DNA from: Lachnospiraceae bacterium UBA3762
GTDB taxonomy: Bacteria; Bacillota; Clostridia; Lachnospirales; Lachnospiraceae
Length of the DNA stretch: 5,564 nucleotides
Assembly: GCA_002371615.1 (NCBI GenBank)
Contig: DFGA01000059.1
Location: forward strand, 76,542 to 82,105
Direction of reading: 5' to 3'
Below the pieces are notes generated by a model, which was not told the DNA's origin, searched no databases, and was given only the letters and a program-made list of their open reading frames with translations. The position numbers and the translations under genes were made by a program. Shown piece after piece: positions 5,412 through 5,564 of the stretch (positions within the stretch are counted from its first letter, which is position 1; each line of letters starts with the position of its first letter).

Positions 5412-5483
5412 TGACTCCGACGGGAATTGAACCCGTGTTACCGCCGTGAAAGGGCGATGTCTTAACCGCTTGACCACGGAGCC
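5412..5483 (-). tRNA. tRNA-Glu(TTC)
   Basis: This is a 72-nt tRNA. The acceptor GGCTCCG pairs with CGGAGTC, with one G-U at 2-71, and the discriminator is A. The anticodon loop CTTTCAC carries TTC (5448-5450), reading GAA and GAG. The T arm ACGGG-TTCAATT-CCCGT is perfect. No CCA is encoded. The 5' end directly touches the T-rich tract of the preceding hairpin, so there is no room for a promoter of its own and it must be cut from a longer precursor. Confidence 0.97.
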
Positions 5484-5512
5484 AAATAAAAGGGATCCTT
5501 ATTGGGATCCCT
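5484..5512 (-). terminator. Terminator-like hairpin inside the tRNA cluster
   Basis: The stem AGGGATCC (5505-5512, minus strand) pairs with GGATCCCT (5491-5498) around a 6-nt loop. It is followed by TTTATTT, which ends at the first base of tRNA-Glu. By shape it is an intrinsic terminator, but the downstream tRNAs have no visible promoter, so it is probably partly read through, or serves as a processing signal. Confidence 0.6.
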
Positions 5513-5518
5513 CCAGAA

Positions 5519-5564
5519 TGGACCTTCGGGGACTCGAACCCAGGACCGACCGGTTATGAGCCGG
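5519..5564 (-). tRNA. tRNA with CAT anticodon (Met or Ile2), 3' part only
   Basis: The 3' 46 nt of a tRNA are present; the 5' part is beyond the window. The anticodon loop CTCATAA carries CAT. The visible stem CCGG/CCGG does not have the three consecutive G-C pairs of initiator tRNA-fMet, so this is an elongator. The acceptor 3' strand AAGGTCC-A implies a 5' strand GGACCTT, hence C4-G69 and C5-G68, pairs that favour lysidine modification by TilS in the Escherichia coli system. Similar GGACCTT tRNAs in Bacillus are, to my recollection, tRNA-Ile2. Identity between Met and Ile2 is open. The T stem CTGGG/CCCCG has one U-C mismatch (50-64). No CCA is encoded. Confidence 0.85.

Noticed and set aside
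5241..5477. 78-codon minus-strand open frame across tRNA-Asp and tRNA-Glu
   Set aside because: Its product contains the familiar spurious translation of tRNA sequence (VAQLVRAP...GFESRLG) and it overlaps two confident tRNAs.
1..5564. Novel defence system, mobile element or CRISPR array
   Set aside because: No transposase, integrase, nuclease, toxin-antitoxin pair, regularly spaced repeats or attachment-site duplication is visible; the tRNA genes are intact with no integrase next to them.

Overview
This 5.6-kb window looks like ordinary chromosomal DNA from a low-to-moderate GC clostridial Firmicute, most likely a Lachnospiraceae member (Butyrivibrio/Roseburia-like). That is inferred from the Ala/Ser/Pro/Glu-rich lipoprotein start, the Gly/Pro/Arg-rich start of the ABC exporter, the small FakA-like protein, the tRNA sequences without encoded CCA, and strong GGAGG-type ribosome sites. 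No database search was possible. Every gene I can support lies on the minus strand, so transcription runs from high to low coordinates.

Read in the direction of transcription, positions 5564-5069 hold a tRNA cluster. It begins with a CAT-anticodon tRNA cut by the window edge, then a terminator-like hairpin, tRNA-Glu(TTC), tRNA-Asp(GTC), a 165-nt hairpin-rich spacer and tRNA-Leu(TAA), and closes with a clear intrinsic terminator (5021-5059). A promoter directly after that terminator drives a YhcC/YtqA-type radical SAM protein (4090-4986), whose predicted transcript starts at or near its ATG. The radical SAM gene is separated by 2 nt from, and probably translationally coupled to, a 626-aa ABC exporter half-transporter (2207-4087).

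A new promoter (2163-2191) and a repeat-rich structured leader precede a cytoplasmic cyclophilin-type peptidyl-prolyl isomerase (1561-2082). Next is a 104-aa protein that matches only the middle domain of the fatty-acid kinase FakA/YloV family (1178-1492). A strong promoter with two near-identical palindromic 12-mers drives a 224-aa secreted protein of unknown function (418-1092), which ends at an 18-bp perfect hairpin terminator. Finally the N-terminus of a lipoprotein (1-114), probably a transporter solute-binding protein, has its own promoter and an operator-like dyad.

No mobile element, CRISPR array, phage gene or defence system is visible. The points most worth a second look are the stand-alone FakA middle domain, the cyclophilin leader with competing pairing partners, the possible leaderless radical SAM mRNA beside tRNA genes that may be its substrates, and the terminator-like hairpin touching tRNA-Glu.
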